Assembly: GCF_020544405.1 (NCBI RefSeq)
Contig: NZ_CP065410.1
Coordinates: 1,302,001 to 1,366,000 of the forward strand
Direction of reading: 5' to 3'
Length of the DNA: 64,000 nt
From: Pseudomonas sp. IAC-BECa141
GTDB taxonomy: Bacteria; Pseudomonadota; Gammaproteobacteria; Pseudomonadales; Pseudomonadaceae
The notes beneath the pieces are model-generated. The model ran no database searches. It saw only the letters and a list, made by a program, of their open reading frames with translations, and was not told the origin of the DNA. Every line of letters starts with the position of its first letter. The stretch's first letter is position 1. Below are positions 7,735-16,453 of this stretch, one piece after another. A program made the position numbers and the translations under genes.

Positions 7735-8901
7735 ATGGCTGAGGTTCTGAACTTCGAGCACAACGGCATTACCGTCAATGCCACCGAATCCCCCGAGGCC
7801 ATGGGTGGCCTGGGTGACAACGTCATCGGTCTGGTCGGCACCGCGCCGAAAGCCGATCCGCTGATTCCGCGCAACGCACCGTTTCGCATCAACAGCTTCA
7901 CCACTCACGCGCTGCTCGATCCGACCGGTGCGGAAGAGGGCACCCTGTACCACGCCGTTTACCAGATCCTCAAAGTGGTCAAGGTGCCGGTGTATGTGGT
8001 GATCGTCGAAGCGGGCGCCACCCCAAGCGATACCGTCAACGCAGTGATCGGCGGCATCGAGCCAGTGACCGGCCGCAAGCTCGGTCTGGCTGCGCTGGGC
8101 AGCGTACCGGAAGACCTGACCATCATCGGCGCGCCAGGCTTCACCGGCACCAAGGCAGTGGCCAGCGAGTTCGCCTCGTTCGGCAAGCGCATCAAGGCCC
8201 GTGTGGTGCTGGACGGCAAGGATGTCTCGGTTGCTGACCAGGTGCTGTACAGCCAGGAACTGGGCGGCGCGGATCTGGGTTTCGACCGTTGCCTGGTGGT
8301 GCACAACATGCCGGCTGTGTACTCGAAAGCGGCGAAGAAAAACGTGTTCCTCGCGCCATCGAGCCTGGCAATCGCCGCGCTGGCCAAGGTCAAGCAATGG
8401 GAAAGCCCGGGCAACCAGGTGACCTACGCCGAAGACGTGTCGCGGGTCGTTGAGTACAACATCCTCGACACCTCCACTGAAGGCGATCTGCTCAACCGCT
8501 ACGGCGTCAGCTACTACGCCCGCACCATCCTTGGCGGCTTCTCGCTGCTGGGCAACCGCTCGATCACCGGCAAGTTCATCAGCTACGTCGGTCTGGAAGA
8601 CGCCATCAGCCGAAAGCTGGTGAAGGCCGGCCAGAAAGCCATGGCCAAGAACCTGACCAAGTCGTTCATGGATCAGGAAGTCAAACGCATCAACGACTGG
8701 CTGCAGACCCTGGTCGCCGACGAAACCATTCCCGGCGGCAGCGTGTATCTGCACCCGGAACTCAACAGCGTCGAGAAGTACAAGAACGGCACCTGGTACG
8801 TGGTCATCGATTACGGCCGCTACGCGCCGAACGAACACATGGTTTATCAACTCAACGCCCGCGATGAAATCATCGAGCAGTTCCTGGAGGACGTTCTCTA
8901 A
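7735..8901 (+). CDS. Contractile tail sheath protein, P2 FI/R-pyocin type
   Basis: This 388-residue sheath subunit has the length of R-pyocin and P2 FI sheath proteins. The N-terminal strand (HGITV-like residues near 9-15) and the C-terminal part (about 280-388, with the VGLEDA region and final donor strand) are the conserved sheath core, which interlocks subunits and contracts to drive the tube through the target envelope. The stop overlaps the tube start in TAATG at 8899-8903. This is one of two unrelated-length sheath genes in the locus; the other is at 14890. Confidence 0.92.
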   Translation: MAEVLNFEHNGITVNATESPEAMGGLGDNVIGLVGTAPKADPLIPRNAPFRINSFTTHALLDPTGAEEGTLYHAVYQILKVVKVPVYVVIVEAGATPSDTVNAVIGGIEPVTGRKLGLAALGSVPEDLTIIGAPGFTGTKAVASEFASFGKRIKARVVLDGKDVSVADQVLYSQELGGADLGFDRCLVVHNMPAVYSKAAKKNVFLAPSSLAIAALAKVKQWESPGNQVTYAEDVSRVVEYNILDTSTEGDLLNRYGVSYYARTILGGFSLLGNRSITGKFISYVGLEDAISRKLVKAGQKAMAKNLTKSFMDQEVKRINDWLQTLVADETIPGGSVYLHPELNSVEKYKNGTWYVVIDYGRYAPNEHMVYQLNARDEIIEQFLEDVL

Positions 8902-9407
8902 TGTTTACCAACCGCGTAAGACAGGCCATCGCGGCCACCCTGCAAGGCCTGCCGCTGTCGGCGACCGTGGAAGAATTCACTCCGCCGAAGATCGACTTCG
9001 ACATGGAAAGCATGACGGGCGGGCGCTTCATCGTTGAGGAAATGGCCAAGAGCGCCAAGCCGTTGAACGCCACGCTCAAGTTGCAAGGCACCGGCGCTGA
9101 AGTGCTGCTGGCGATGGGCGTGAAACTGGGCGACGACATTCTGCTGAACGTGCGTGAAGCCGGTCAGGATCAGGACGGCAACACCTGGTTCACCTATCAC
9201 ACCATCGGCGGCAAGCTCAAAACCATGGGTGAGGAAGCAATCAAAATGGGTGGCAAAGCCCTGACAACTCTTGAGTTCTCTTGCCGCACCTACAACCGCC
9301 TGGAAAACGGCATTCCGGTGATCGACATCGACGTGCGCACCCAGAAGTTCGTGCTCAACGGCGTCGACATCCTCGGTGATGCCCGTCGTGCGGTGCTGAT
9401 GCCGTAA
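8901..9407 (+). CDS. Tail tube protein, P2 FII/R-pyocin type
   Basis: This 168-residue tube subunit belongs to the P2 FII family. The N-terminal segment (about 1-35, ending ESMTGGRF) and the beta-barrel core are typical. Hexameric rings of this protein form the rigid inner tube that depolarises the target membrane. Its ATG overlaps the sheath stop by one base. A hairpin without a long T run follows the gene at 9433-9456, which could stabilise the abundant sheath-tube transcript. Confidence 0.92.
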   Translation: MFTNRVRQAIAATLQGLPLSATVEEFTPPKIDFDMESMTGGRFIVEEMAKSAKPLNATLKLQGTGAEVLLAMGVKLGDDILLNVREAGQDQDGNTWFTYHTIGGKLKTMGEEAIKMGGKALTTLEFSCRTYNRLENGIPVIDIDVRTQKFVLNGVDILGDARRAVLMP

Positions 9408-9432
9408 GCCTTTCGGCAGATCAGGCACAAAA

Positions 9433-9456
9433 CCTGTGGGCGTTCATGCCCACAGG
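9433..9456 (+). other. Intercistronic hairpin after the tube gene
   Basis: CCTGTGGGC at 9433-9441 pairs with GCCCACAGG at 9448-9456. It is followed by AATCTTC, not a T run, so it is a weak terminator or an RNA-stability element rather than a full stop. It separates the highly used sheath/tube genes from the low-copy chaperone gene. Confidence 0.6.
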
Positions 9457-9487
9457 AATCTTCAAGAACACCCAAGGAATTCCTTTC

Positions 9488-10069
9488 ATGTCGTGGATGC
9501 CACCCAAGCATGACCTGTTGTCGCCGATCACCGGTGACGACGGCTCGCAGATCGAATCGATCCAGCTCAAGCCGCTGTTCTACGCCGCCCAGAAAGAAGC
9601 GCTGGAACGCGCCGGCGACGATGAGGACGACCAGTTCTTCGAACTGGCGCTGCTGGCCACCGGCTTGTCGGTCAAGGAACTCGACCAGCTCAAGCGTCCG
9701 GACTACGTGACGATCGCGCAGTACGTACACGAGATGTCGACCCGTCCGGCGTCGTACTTTCTCGACCTGGTCGAAGATGCGGAGAAATCCGACGATCCCG
9801 ACCAGGTGCAACTGCTGCAACCGCTCGCCGTCACCGGCCGCACCGTGACTTCGCTGAGTCTGGAAATGCCGGCGCTGCGGGCCACCAAAGTGATGAAGAA
9901 ACTGAAAACGGCCAAGGAACGCGCCGAGTTCATCACCGCCCATTGCACCGGCCTGATGATCCCCGATCTGGCCCTGATGAGCGTCCCGGACTGGACGCAA
10001 TTGCAGGTGCGCATCGACGATTTTTTAAACCAGCCGGCGGCCTTCTTTCAGAACGCGACATCGAAGTAA
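9488..10069 (+). CDS. Tail assembly chaperone, P2 gpE-like (frame 0 product)
   Basis: This 193-residue protein sits between tube and tape measure, the universal position of the tail assembly chaperone. I place the start at ATG 9488 because AAGGA lies 9 nt upstream; an earlier in-frame ATG at 9446 lies inside the hairpin. The frame runs to a TAA at 10067-10069. Near the end, codons TTT TTA AAC form a -1 slippery site, so part of the product should extend into the overlapping frame and give a fusion of about 234 residues. Both forms are expected to coat the tape measure during tail assembly. Confidence 0.85.
   Translation: MSWMPPKHDLLSPITGDDGSQIESIQLKPLFYAAQKEALERAGDDEDDQFFELALLATGLSVKELDQLKRPDYVTIAQYVHEMSTRPASYFLDLVEDAEKSDDPDQVQLLQPLAVTGRTVTSLSLEMPALRATKVMKKLKTAKERAEFITAHCTGLMIPDLALMSVPDWTQLQVRIDDFLNQPAAFFQNATSK
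10024..10030 (+). promoter_or_regulatory. -1 ribosomal frameshift site U UUA AAC
   Basis: The heptamer TTTAAAC is in the correct phase (T TTA AAC) relative to the chaperone reading frame and lies in the region where the two frames overlap. A -1 slip here joins residue 181 of the frame-0 protein to the downstream frame ending at 10191. I did not identify a definite stimulatory stem downstream. Confidence 0.8.
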
Positions 10070-10191
10070 TCCTCGATATCGTGCCGCTCATTTACCCGGT
10101 AAGTGAGGCGGAAATTCTGGAGTGGGACGCCGAAAAGGCGTTGCGCCGCTACGACATAGCGATCACTCGCCTTGGCGTGAAAAAGGAGTAG
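10030..10191 (+). CDS. gpE'-like C-terminal extension reached by -1 frameshift
   Basis: This open frame adds 53 residues (ending LGVKKE) to the chaperone after a -1 slip at 10024-10030. It has no credible start of its own: the only upstream in-frame ATG (9943) lies deep inside the chaperone gene. Its content (DIEVILDIVPL, EILEWDAEKALRRYD) is helical and rich in acidic and aromatic residues, as in the extensions of other tail chaperones. Its stop lies 6 nt before the tape-measure start. Confidence 0.75.
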   Translation, partial: PAGGLLSERDIEVILDIVPLIYPVSEAEILEWDAEKALRRYDIAITRLGVKKE

Positions 10192-10197
10192 AGCGGC

Positions 10198-12474
10198 ATG
10201 GCAGAGAGCAAATTTGCGCTCACATACGCCAATGAGAGTGGCAACGCAGCATCCGGGTTAAAGCTGTCCGATAGCCTTGGCAAACCGCTGCAGGACTTGA
10301 ACCTGACAATGGCGCTGGCGAGCGCGGATATCCGCTTGCTGACCCAGGAGCAGATCAAGCTTCGAGAGCTGTTGGCCAATCAGCAATCGCTGTTCAAGGT
10401 GAGTGCTGCATCCCCGGCTGCAAGCGCCGAACCAAAGTCAAAACTCAAGGCCGAGATCGAGCAGCGTCCACCTCCAAAGCTCATGCAACCAGCCATGGCC
10501 AATGAGACGGCGCTTGTCGAACTCAATCAGTTGCTCAAGCTGAGCCATGATCAGCTTCAAGCGCACTCGCAGAGCACTCTGGAACTCGCCAGCGAGAAAC
10601 AGATATCCGCCAGTGGTGCGACCAATGCGGATCTGTTGCAAGTGCAGCTTGCCGGAGCCAGATCCGGCATTGCCGATGGTGCCAAAGGTGACCAGCGGGC
10701 GAACGAACTGAAGTGGTTCTCCCATGATGCCGCAATCAACGCATCGGCATTCAGGATGGACGTCAAGGCGGCTGGCGAAATGATCGCCGCGTGGCGCTCC
10801 TCGCTGAAGCTGGATCAGTATCAAAGCCAGGATCTTGCGGATGCAACGACCTACCTCGGCAATAGCGGTCTGGATGCCAAGGCCGCAGACATCGGTTCGG
10901 TGGTGCAACGTTCCGGCGAGAGTGCGATTGCCGCTGGATTGACTCCCGAACAGGTCGCTGCATTGGCGGCGGCGCTTCTCAATAGTGGTGCGGACAAGGA
11001 GAGCGCCAGCACTGCCCTGAAAGGCATCACCTCGATGCTGGCCAAAGGCGGGGCGGTATCGACTGAGCAGCGAACAGCCTTGGCTCAGTTAGGGCTTGAT
11101 CCTCAATCGCTGTCTGAGGGTATGAGGAAGGATGCGCCTGCTGTCATCAACTCGGTACTTGCTGCACTTGACAAGCAGCCTATACAAGAACGGGCGGCAC
11201 CGACGAAGACGCTGTTCGGCGAAAACGACACCCGAGTTCTCGAGCTGCTGAAGAAACCGGACGATGTAAAAAACGCCTTCTCGCTGGTAGCCGACAAGCA
11301 CAAGTACGCAACAACGGAGCTTGGCGCGGGCGAAGGCGCTGCGGCGAAGTCAGCAGAGGCGTTCGGCAATACTTCGCAGGGTCGCTGGAATGCTCTGGAC
11401 GCAAGTCTGACCCGGTTGACCACTGCATTCGGCATGGCGCTTGCGCCTTTGGCTGACGGTGCCGCCGTCGTGCTCACCTCACTGGTCAACGGTGTGAGCG
11501 CAGCGGCGGAAACGTTCCCGGCCCTCACGGCAGGGCTGGTTCTGCTCAGCGCGGCAGCCATGCCGTTCGTGGGTGGGGCCTTGAAGTCCGGCGTGGCCTC
11601 GGTGCTTGACGTGGTTTCCACGAAACTATTGCGCCTGGCATCGGCGCGACTGCCGTCGGATATTGCTGATGCGATAGGTGGTGATGACAACGATGGCGAC
11701 AGTCGCGAAAGCAGGAAGAAGGGGCGTGGATCGCGCCGACGCACCCCTTCTGCTGCACGGTCGTCCGGCACCGCTTCCGTAACCCGCAAGAGCAGTCGCT
11801 TGAGTGGTATGACGGCCAGAGTCGCACCCATGCTCGACGATGCGCTCACCCGATTCAGAATGGTTGGCGATGTTGTCAAAAGCGCCATGCCGAGCCGGCT
11901 GAGCGGGGCTGGCGCGAAAGTCATGTCGTTGGCAGAGGGTTTGGGGGCCAGGCTCATGCCGTCGGTTGTCAAGGCATTGCCTGTCATCAAGGTTGGCGCG
12001 CCTCTGGCCATTGCTCATGCTGCTTATACAGGGTTGAAAGGCTGGCGCGAAGGTGACGACAAAGCGGTAAAGGGCGCGGCCGGCGAACTGGCCGGAACGG
12101 CGATTGGCGCTACGATCGGTACGTTCATTGCGCCCGGCATCGGAACCTTTATTGGTGGCACGCTGGGTGGAATAGCCGGGTCCCTTCTGGGTCAAAAACT
12201 GGCGACGCCGCCTGAAGACAAATTGGCACCGCCGGCACAGGTCGCCAAAGACGTATCCATTGCGCAAACGCAAATGCAAGCGTCAAACCCGCAATACACT
12301 TACGCACCTTCAGTTCATGTCAGCGGCAGCGAACTGCTCAGTTCCGAGAAAGTCGGCACGATGCTTTCGCAGGTGCTTGAGTCGCACTTCACGTCCCAAT
12401 TTGTCCCAGGTGTGGCCGGCAATGCCCTCTCCATACGCCGTGACGCAGCCCTGACCGATGGAGTCGCCCAATGA
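10198..12474 (+). CDS. Tail tape measure protein, module 1
   Basis: This 758-residue protein sets the tube length and follows the chaperone pair. Residues about 170-390 resemble the TP901-type tape-measure core. Hydrophobic segments occur at about 400-470 and a glycine-rich membrane-like stretch at about 630-670 (GAIGTF/GTLGGIAGS type). Unusually, residues about 496-540 form a strongly basic, serine-rich, low-complexity insert (RESRKKGRGSRRR). The start at 10198 is preceded by AAGGAG. It ends in an ATGA overlap with the U gene. Confidence 0.88.
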   Translation: MAESKFALTYANESGNAASGLKLSDSLGKPLQDLNLTMALASADIRLLTQEQIKLRELLANQQSLFKVSAASPAASAEPKSKLKAEIEQRPPPKLMQPAMANETALVELNQLLKLSHDQLQAHSQSTLELASEKQISASGATNADLLQVQLAGARSGIADGAKGDQRANELKWFSHDAAINASAFRMDVKAAGEMIAAWRSSLKLDQYQSQDLADATTYLGNSGLDAKAADIGSVVQRSGESAIAAGLTPEQVAALAAALLNSGADKESASTALKGITSMLAKGGAVSTEQRTALAQLGLDPQSLSEGMRKDAPAVINSVLAALDKQPIQERAAPTKTLFGENDTRVLELLKKPDDVKNAFSLVADKHKYATTELGAGEGAAAKSAEAFGNTSQGRWNALDASLTRLTTAFGMALAPLADGAAVVLTSLVNGVSAAAETFPALTAGLVLLSAAAMPFVGGALKSGVASVLDVVSTKLLRLASARLPSDIADAIGGDDNDGDSRESRKKGRGSRRRTPSAARSSGTASVTRKSSRLSGMTARVAPMLDDALTRFRMVGDVVKSAMPSRLSGAGAKVMSLAEGLGARLMPSVVKALPVIKVGAPLAIAHAAYTGLKGWREGDDKAVKGAAGELAGTAIGATIGTFIAPGIGTFIGGTLGGIAGSLLGQKLATPPEDKLAPPAQVAKDVSIAQTQMQASNPQYTYAPSVHVSGSELLSSEKVGTMLSQVLESHFTSQFVPGVAGNALSIRRDAALTDGVAQ

Positions 12475-12854
12475 AACAACAAATGGCACTGGGCAGTTTC
12501 ATCTTCGGCCTGTCCCGGGATTTTGCGTACAGCACGCTGGCGCGAAAGTCCGATGGCGGCTGGACGGAACTGCCGATCCTGACCAGCAAACCCAAGTCCC
12601 ACCAGACCGGGCAGAAGCCCGAAACCCTGACCATCTCCGGTACCTCGATGTACGCCGTGGCGATGAACCGGCTCGATGAGTTGCGTGCGCTGCAGGCACT
12701 GAGATCGCCGCTGCCGTTGATTGACGGCATCGGTCGCAATTGGGGCCTGTGGCGGATCAACAGCATCCAGGAGAACCAGAGCGAGGTCATCGACGATGGC
12801 ACTGCGATGGTCATCAAGTGGGTCATCGAACTGGCGGAGTTCAACAATGCGTAA
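12471..12854 (+). CDS. Tail protein U (P2 gpU-like)
   Basis: This 127-residue gpU-family protein is expected at the tail end, where it finishes tube and sheath polymerisation. The N-terminal strand (MALGSFIFGL) and the LRALQALRSPLPLIDG segment are typical. It overlaps the tape-measure stop in ATGA and the X gene by 8 nt, so U, X and D probably form a coupled translation unit as in P2 and R-pyocins. Confidence 0.88.
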   Translation: MKQQMALGSFIFGLSRDFAYSTLARKSDGGWTELPILTSKPKSHQTGQKPETLTISGTSMYAVAMNRLDELRALQALRSPLPLIDGIGRNWGLWRINSIQENQSEVIDDGTAMVIKWVIELAEFNNA

Positions 12855-13059
12855 GGTACGAAGCGTGGCCGGTGATTCGGTGAATCTGTTGCTCTACCGC
12901 GAAACCGGGCGCAGCGATGACGTCGCCGAAGAAGCCCTGTGGACACTCAACCCCACCCTGGCCGAACACGGCCCGGTTTTGCCTGCGGGCGTCTGGGTGG
13001 TGCTGCCGGAACTCGACTCGAAACCCGCCGCAATCAAACCGGTTTCGGCCTGGGATTAA
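12847..13059 (+). CDS. Tail protein X (P2 gpX-like, LysM-type)
   Basis: This 70-residue protein is of the gpX family: a small LysM-like fold with the AEEALWTLNPTL and AGVWVVLPEL motifs. In P2-type tails it is needed for tail completion, probably at the hub. I chose ATG 12847, which overlaps the end of U; a longer in-frame reading would lie almost wholly within U. The D gene follows after an AAGGAGG site. Confidence 0.85.
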   Translation: MRKVRSVAGDSVNLLLYRETGRSDDVAEEALWTLNPTLAEHGPVLPAGVWVVLPELDSKPAAIKPVSAWD

Positions 13060-13068
13060 GGAGGCTGC

Positions 13069-14085
13069 ATGGCACAGGGATTCACCCCGGTCGTGGAAAT
13101 CTATGGGGCCAACGCGGCGCTGCTCAACCAGCGCCTGATGAGTTGGGAGCATGTCGATGCCGCCGGTATAGAGTCTGATCAACTGACGTTGACGATCGAT
13201 CTGGAAGGGCTTGATGGCCTGCCAAAACTGGGTGGGAAAATCGGTCTTCGGGTTGGCTATCTTGAGTCGGGAATGGTCGATAAAGGCCTGTTCAAAGTGA
13301 CGCGCCTGACACCGACCCTGTTCCCGTTTCGCCTGACACTGGTCGCCACGGCCGCACCGTTCAGCGCCGCCGACGAGACCGGCTTCAAACAGCGGCGGAC
13401 GGCCAGTCATGGCCCGACCACTCTGGGTGCACTGTTTCGCCAACTGGTTTCGCGCCACGGGTTTTCACCCAGGGTCGCGCCCGATCTGGCGTTGATCAGG
13501 ATCGATCACATCGACCAGTCCAACGAAACCGACATGGGTTTCCTGACGCGTCTGGCGAAGAAGTACAAAGTGATCGCCAAACCGGTGGGCGAGTTGTATG
13601 TGCTGGCGCGGCCCGGTCAGGTGAAATCACTGTCGGGCAAGGTACTGGCGGACGTGCGTCTGTCGGTAACCGAGAACAATCGCCCCGGCGATCACGCGTT
13701 CATCGGCGCGACCCTTGAAGAGACCGCCCGCGCGCAGGCCAAAGGCTGCAAAACCAGCTTCTGGGATAACGCCAAAGGTGTGATGCGTGAGGTACTGACT
13801 GGCGAGGCGCCGTACAAGACCGTGCGTCAGACTTGCCAGAGCGAGGAGGAGGCAAGGGCCATCGGTGAGGGCGAAGTGCGCAAGATGCTGCGGGAAAAGT
13901 ACAAGGTGAAGATCACCTGCCCGGGCAATCCGCTGCTGTCTGCCGAGGGTCTGCTATTGCTCGACGAGACCTGGCCGGACTTCCTGCGCGGGCGTTGGTC
14001 GATCGAAAAAGTGACTGCCAGCGGCAAGCGCGATGAAAGCTATCGCTGCGTCATCGAAGCCACGAGCCTCGATCCAAAAGCCTGA
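13069..14085 (+). CDS. Late control/baseplate hub protein D (P2 gpD-like)
   Basis: This 338-residue hub protein belongs to the gpD family (T4 gp27-like), which sits between the tube and the spike. The conserved GANAALLNQRLMSWE opening and the central FLTRLAKKYKVIAKPVGE region (about 158-175) are characteristic. The start follows TAAGGAGGCTGC. In R-pyocin clusters the next gene is the endolysin; here the Mu-like module begins 44 nt later instead. Confidence 0.9.
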   Translation: MAQGFTPVVEIYGANAALLNQRLMSWEHVDAAGIESDQLTLTIDLEGLDGLPKLGGKIGLRVGYLESGMVDKGLFKVTRLTPTLFPFRLTLVATAAPFSAADETGFKQRRTASHGPTTLGALFRQLVSRHGFSPRVAPDLALIRIDHIDQSNETDMGFLTRLAKKYKVIAKPVGELYVLARPGQVKSLSGKVLADVRLSVTENNRPGDHAFIGATLEETARAQAKGCKTSFWDNAKGVMREVLTGEAPYKTVRQTCQSEEEARAIGEGEVRKMLREKYKVKITCPGNPLLSAEGLLLLDETWPDFLRGRWSIEKVTASGKRDESYRCVIEATSLDPKA

Positions 14086-14129
14086 TCGTTCAGGCATTCC
14101 CAGCAAAAAATCCCTCTGGAACGCTCCCC

Positions 14130-14714
14130 ATGAAGATCTCCCCGATCCTCACGCAGCTGCGTGCGCAATGCCCAAGCCTTGCCGGCCATATCGCGACAGG
14201 TGTCGACCTGGCGCTGCTGCAAGGTGACCCGAATCTGCCGACCCCGTCGGCTCATGTTTTACCCCTGGCCGACCTGGCCAGCGCCAGCACCGCCCAGAAC
14301 TCCGCCAGCCAACCGATCCGCGACCGCTTCGAAATCATCCTGGTGCTCGACGCCACGGACGGCGCAAAAGCGCTGGATCTGTTGCACGACCTGCGCGCCG
14401 AACTGTGGCGTGCGCTGGTGGGTTTCAAACCCGATTCCAACTACAGCGCCATCGTTTATGACGGCGGCGAAACGGTCTCGATCAACACCAGCCGCGCTTT
14501 TTACCGGCTGCGCTTTTTTGCCGAGTTCCAGCTGGGCCGCAATCTGCCAAGTCAGCCTGCGGAGAGCTGGCACGAACGTGAACTGGACGGTTTGTCGTCC
14601 TTTACCGGGGCCACCGTGCGGGTCGATGCGATCGACCCGGCCGACCCCAACCTGAAACGCCCGGGCCCTGACGGGCGCGTGGAAATGACTTTCTCTGGAG
14701 ACGTAACCCCATGA
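14130..14714 (+). CDS. Mu gp37-like tail protein (module 2)
   Basis: This 194-residue protein opens the second tail module. Position and fold content (VLDATDGAKALDLLHDLRAEL, then a beta-rich half) agree with the gp37/DUF1834 family of Mu-like phages, regarded as tail terminators. It is followed in a 4-nt overlap by the DUF2635 gene and then by the sheath gene, the order of Mu gp37-gp38-gp39. The ribosome binding site is weak (TGGAACG). Confidence 0.7.
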   Translation: MKISPILTQLRAQCPSLAGHIATGVDLALLQGDPNLPTPSAHVLPLADLASASTAQNSASQPIRDRFEIILVLDATDGAKALDLLHDLRAELWRALVGFKPDSNYSAIVYDGGETVSINTSRAFYRLRFFAEFQLGRNLPSQPAESWHERELDGLSSFTGATVRVDAIDPADPNLKRPGPDGRVEMTFSGDVTP

Positions 14715-14890
14715 GCAACCGCATCACCGTAGTGCCGGCTGCCGGCCGTGCCGTGCCGGACCCGGAAGCCGGCGACCTGCTGCCACTGGAAGGCCGTGAA
14801 GTGCTGGACAGCGCCTGGTGGCGCCGGCGTCTGGCCGACGGCGATATCACCCTCAAAACCGCAACAGCCAAACAAAAGGGAGCCAAATAA
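14711..14890 (+). CDS. DUF2635 family small protein
   Basis: This 59-residue protein has the DUF2635 pattern: an N-terminal strand ending PAAGRAVPDPE, a central LPLEGREV, and SAWWRRRLADGD. It corresponds to gp38 of Mu-like phages; its function is unknown, though it always precedes the sheath gene. The start overlaps the gp37 stop (ATGA at 14711-14714) and its own stop overlaps the sheath start (TAATG at 14888-14892). Confidence 0.85.
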   Translation: MSNRITVVPAAGRAVPDPEAGDLLPLEGREVLDSAWWRRRLADGDITLKTATAKQKGAK

Positions 14891-16386
14891 TGGCGATCGG
14901 ATTCAGCAACATTCCTGCGGACATTCGTGTACCGCTGTTCTATGCCGAAATGGACAACTCGGCCGCCAATAGCGCGTCCTCGTCCATGCGCCGCCTGATC
15001 GTGGCGCAGGTCAACGACAACATCGCCCCAAGCGAAGTCGGCAAACTGGTGCTGGTCTCCAGCGTGGCGCTGGCCAAGAGCATTGGGGGCCAGGGCTCGA
15101 TGCTCGCCTCGATGTACGAGACCTTCCGCAAGGCCGACCCGATCGGTGAGATCTGGTGCCTGCCGCTGCACAACGCCACCGGCGCCATCGCCAAAGGCGT
15201 AGTGACCCTGACCGGCACCGCGACTCAGGCTGGCGTGCTCAACCTGTATGTCGGCGGCGTCCGCGTGCAGGCCACCGTCGTCAACGGTGCCACCGCTGCC
15301 CAGGCTGCAACTGCTTTGGCACAGAAAATCAACGCCACCGCCGATCTGCCGGTGAGCGCTGCAGCTGCCGAAGGCGTCGTCACCCTGAACGCCAAATGGA
15401 CTGGCGAGAGCGGTAACGACATCAGCCTGCAATTCAATCGCCTGGGCAAGAGCAACGGTGAAGAAACCCCGGCCGGCCTGACCACCGCGATCACCGCCAT
15501 GACCGGCGGCGTCGGTGTGCCTGACCAGGTTGAAGCGGTGGCCGCACTGGGCGACGAGCCGTTCGAGTTCATCGCGCTGCCATGGTCCGACCTGGCTACC
15601 CTCAACACCTGGCAAGCGGTGATGGACGACAGCACCGGTCGCTGGTCGTGGGCCAAGCAACTGTTCGGTCACGTCTACAGTGCCAAGCGCGGCACCGTCG
15701 GCACGCTGGTGGCCGCCGGTCAGGCCCGCAACGACCAGCACATGACCATTCAGGCGCTGGAGCCGGGCGTTCCGCAACCAGTGTGGGTACAAGCTGCGGC
15801 ACTGGCTGCACGCACTGCGGTGTTCATCTCCGCTGACGCCAGCCGTCCGACACAAAGCGGCAGCCTGCCAGGCGTCGATCCGGCACCGGCCAGCGAGCGC
15901 TTCACCCTGACCGAGCGTCAGTCGCTGCTCAACTACGGCATCGCCACCGCGTACTACGAAGGCGGTTACGTGCGCATCCAGCGCTCGATCACCACCTACC
16001 AGAAGAACGCTTACGGCCAGGCCGACAACTCGTACCTGGACAGCGAAACCATGCACCAGTCGGCGTTCATCGTGCGTCGTCTGCAAAGCGTGATCACCAG
16101 CAAATACGGTCGCCACAAGCTGGCTTCCGACGGCACCCGTTTCGGCGCCGGCCAGCCGATCGTCACCCCGGCAACCATTCGCGGTGAGCTGATCGCCCAG
16201 TACGCCAAGCTCGAACTCGAAGGCCACGTGGAAAACGCCGAGCTGTTCGCCGAGCACCTGATCGTCGAGCGCGACGTGCAGGACCCGAGCCGCGTGAACG
16301 TGCTGTTCCCGCCGGATTACATCAACGGTCTGCGCGTGTTCGCACTGCTCAACCAGTTCCGTCTGCAGTACGACGACGTCGCCTGA
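14890..16386 (+). CDS. Contractile tail sheath protein, Mu gpL-like
   Basis: This 498-residue sheath of the Mu type is about 110 residues longer than the module 1 sheath, with an inserted domain (about 110-200, alanine- and threonine-rich). The start region IGFSNIPADIRVPLFYAEMD and the C-terminal LFPPDYINGLRVFALLNQFRLQ core are characteristic. Having a second, differently sized sheath with its own tube and tape measure shows that the locus encodes a second complete contractile particle. A terminator follows the gene. Confidence 0.93.
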   Translation: MAIGFSNIPADIRVPLFYAEMDNSAANSASSSMRRLIVAQVNDNIAPSEVGKLVLVSSVALAKSIGGQGSMLASMYETFRKADPIGEIWCLPLHNATGAIAKGVVTLTGTATQAGVLNLYVGGVRVQATVVNGATAAQAATALAQKINATADLPVSAAAAEGVVTLNAKWTGESGNDISLQFNRLGKSNGEETPAGLTTAITAMTGGVGVPDQVEAVAALGDEPFEFIALPWSDLATLNTWQAVMDDSTGRWSWAKQLFGHVYSAKRGTVGTLVAAGQARNDQHMTIQALEPGVPQPVWVQAAALAARTAVFISADASRPTQSGSLPGVDPAPASERFTLTERQSLLNYGIATAYYEGGYVRIQRSITTYQKNAYGQADNSYLDSETMHQSAFIVRRLQSVITSKYGRHKLASDGTRFGAGQPIVTPATIRGELIAQYAKLELEGHVENAELFAEHLIVERDVQDPSRVNVLFPPDYINGLRVFALLNQFRLQYDDVA

Positions 16387-16411
16387 TCGGTGCGTTTGAC
16401 ACTGTGATTTC

Positions 16412-16438
16412 AGCCCACCTTGCGTGGGCTTTTTATTT
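16412..16438 (+). terminator. Intrinsic terminator between sheath and tube of module 2
   Basis: AGCCCAC / GTGGGCT with a CTTGC loop is followed by TTTTTATTT. It lies inside the operon, so it probably attenuates rather than blocks transcription. A very similar stem occurs at 25790-25817. Confidence 0.8.
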
Positions 16439-16453
16439 GAAGGGAGTAACACC

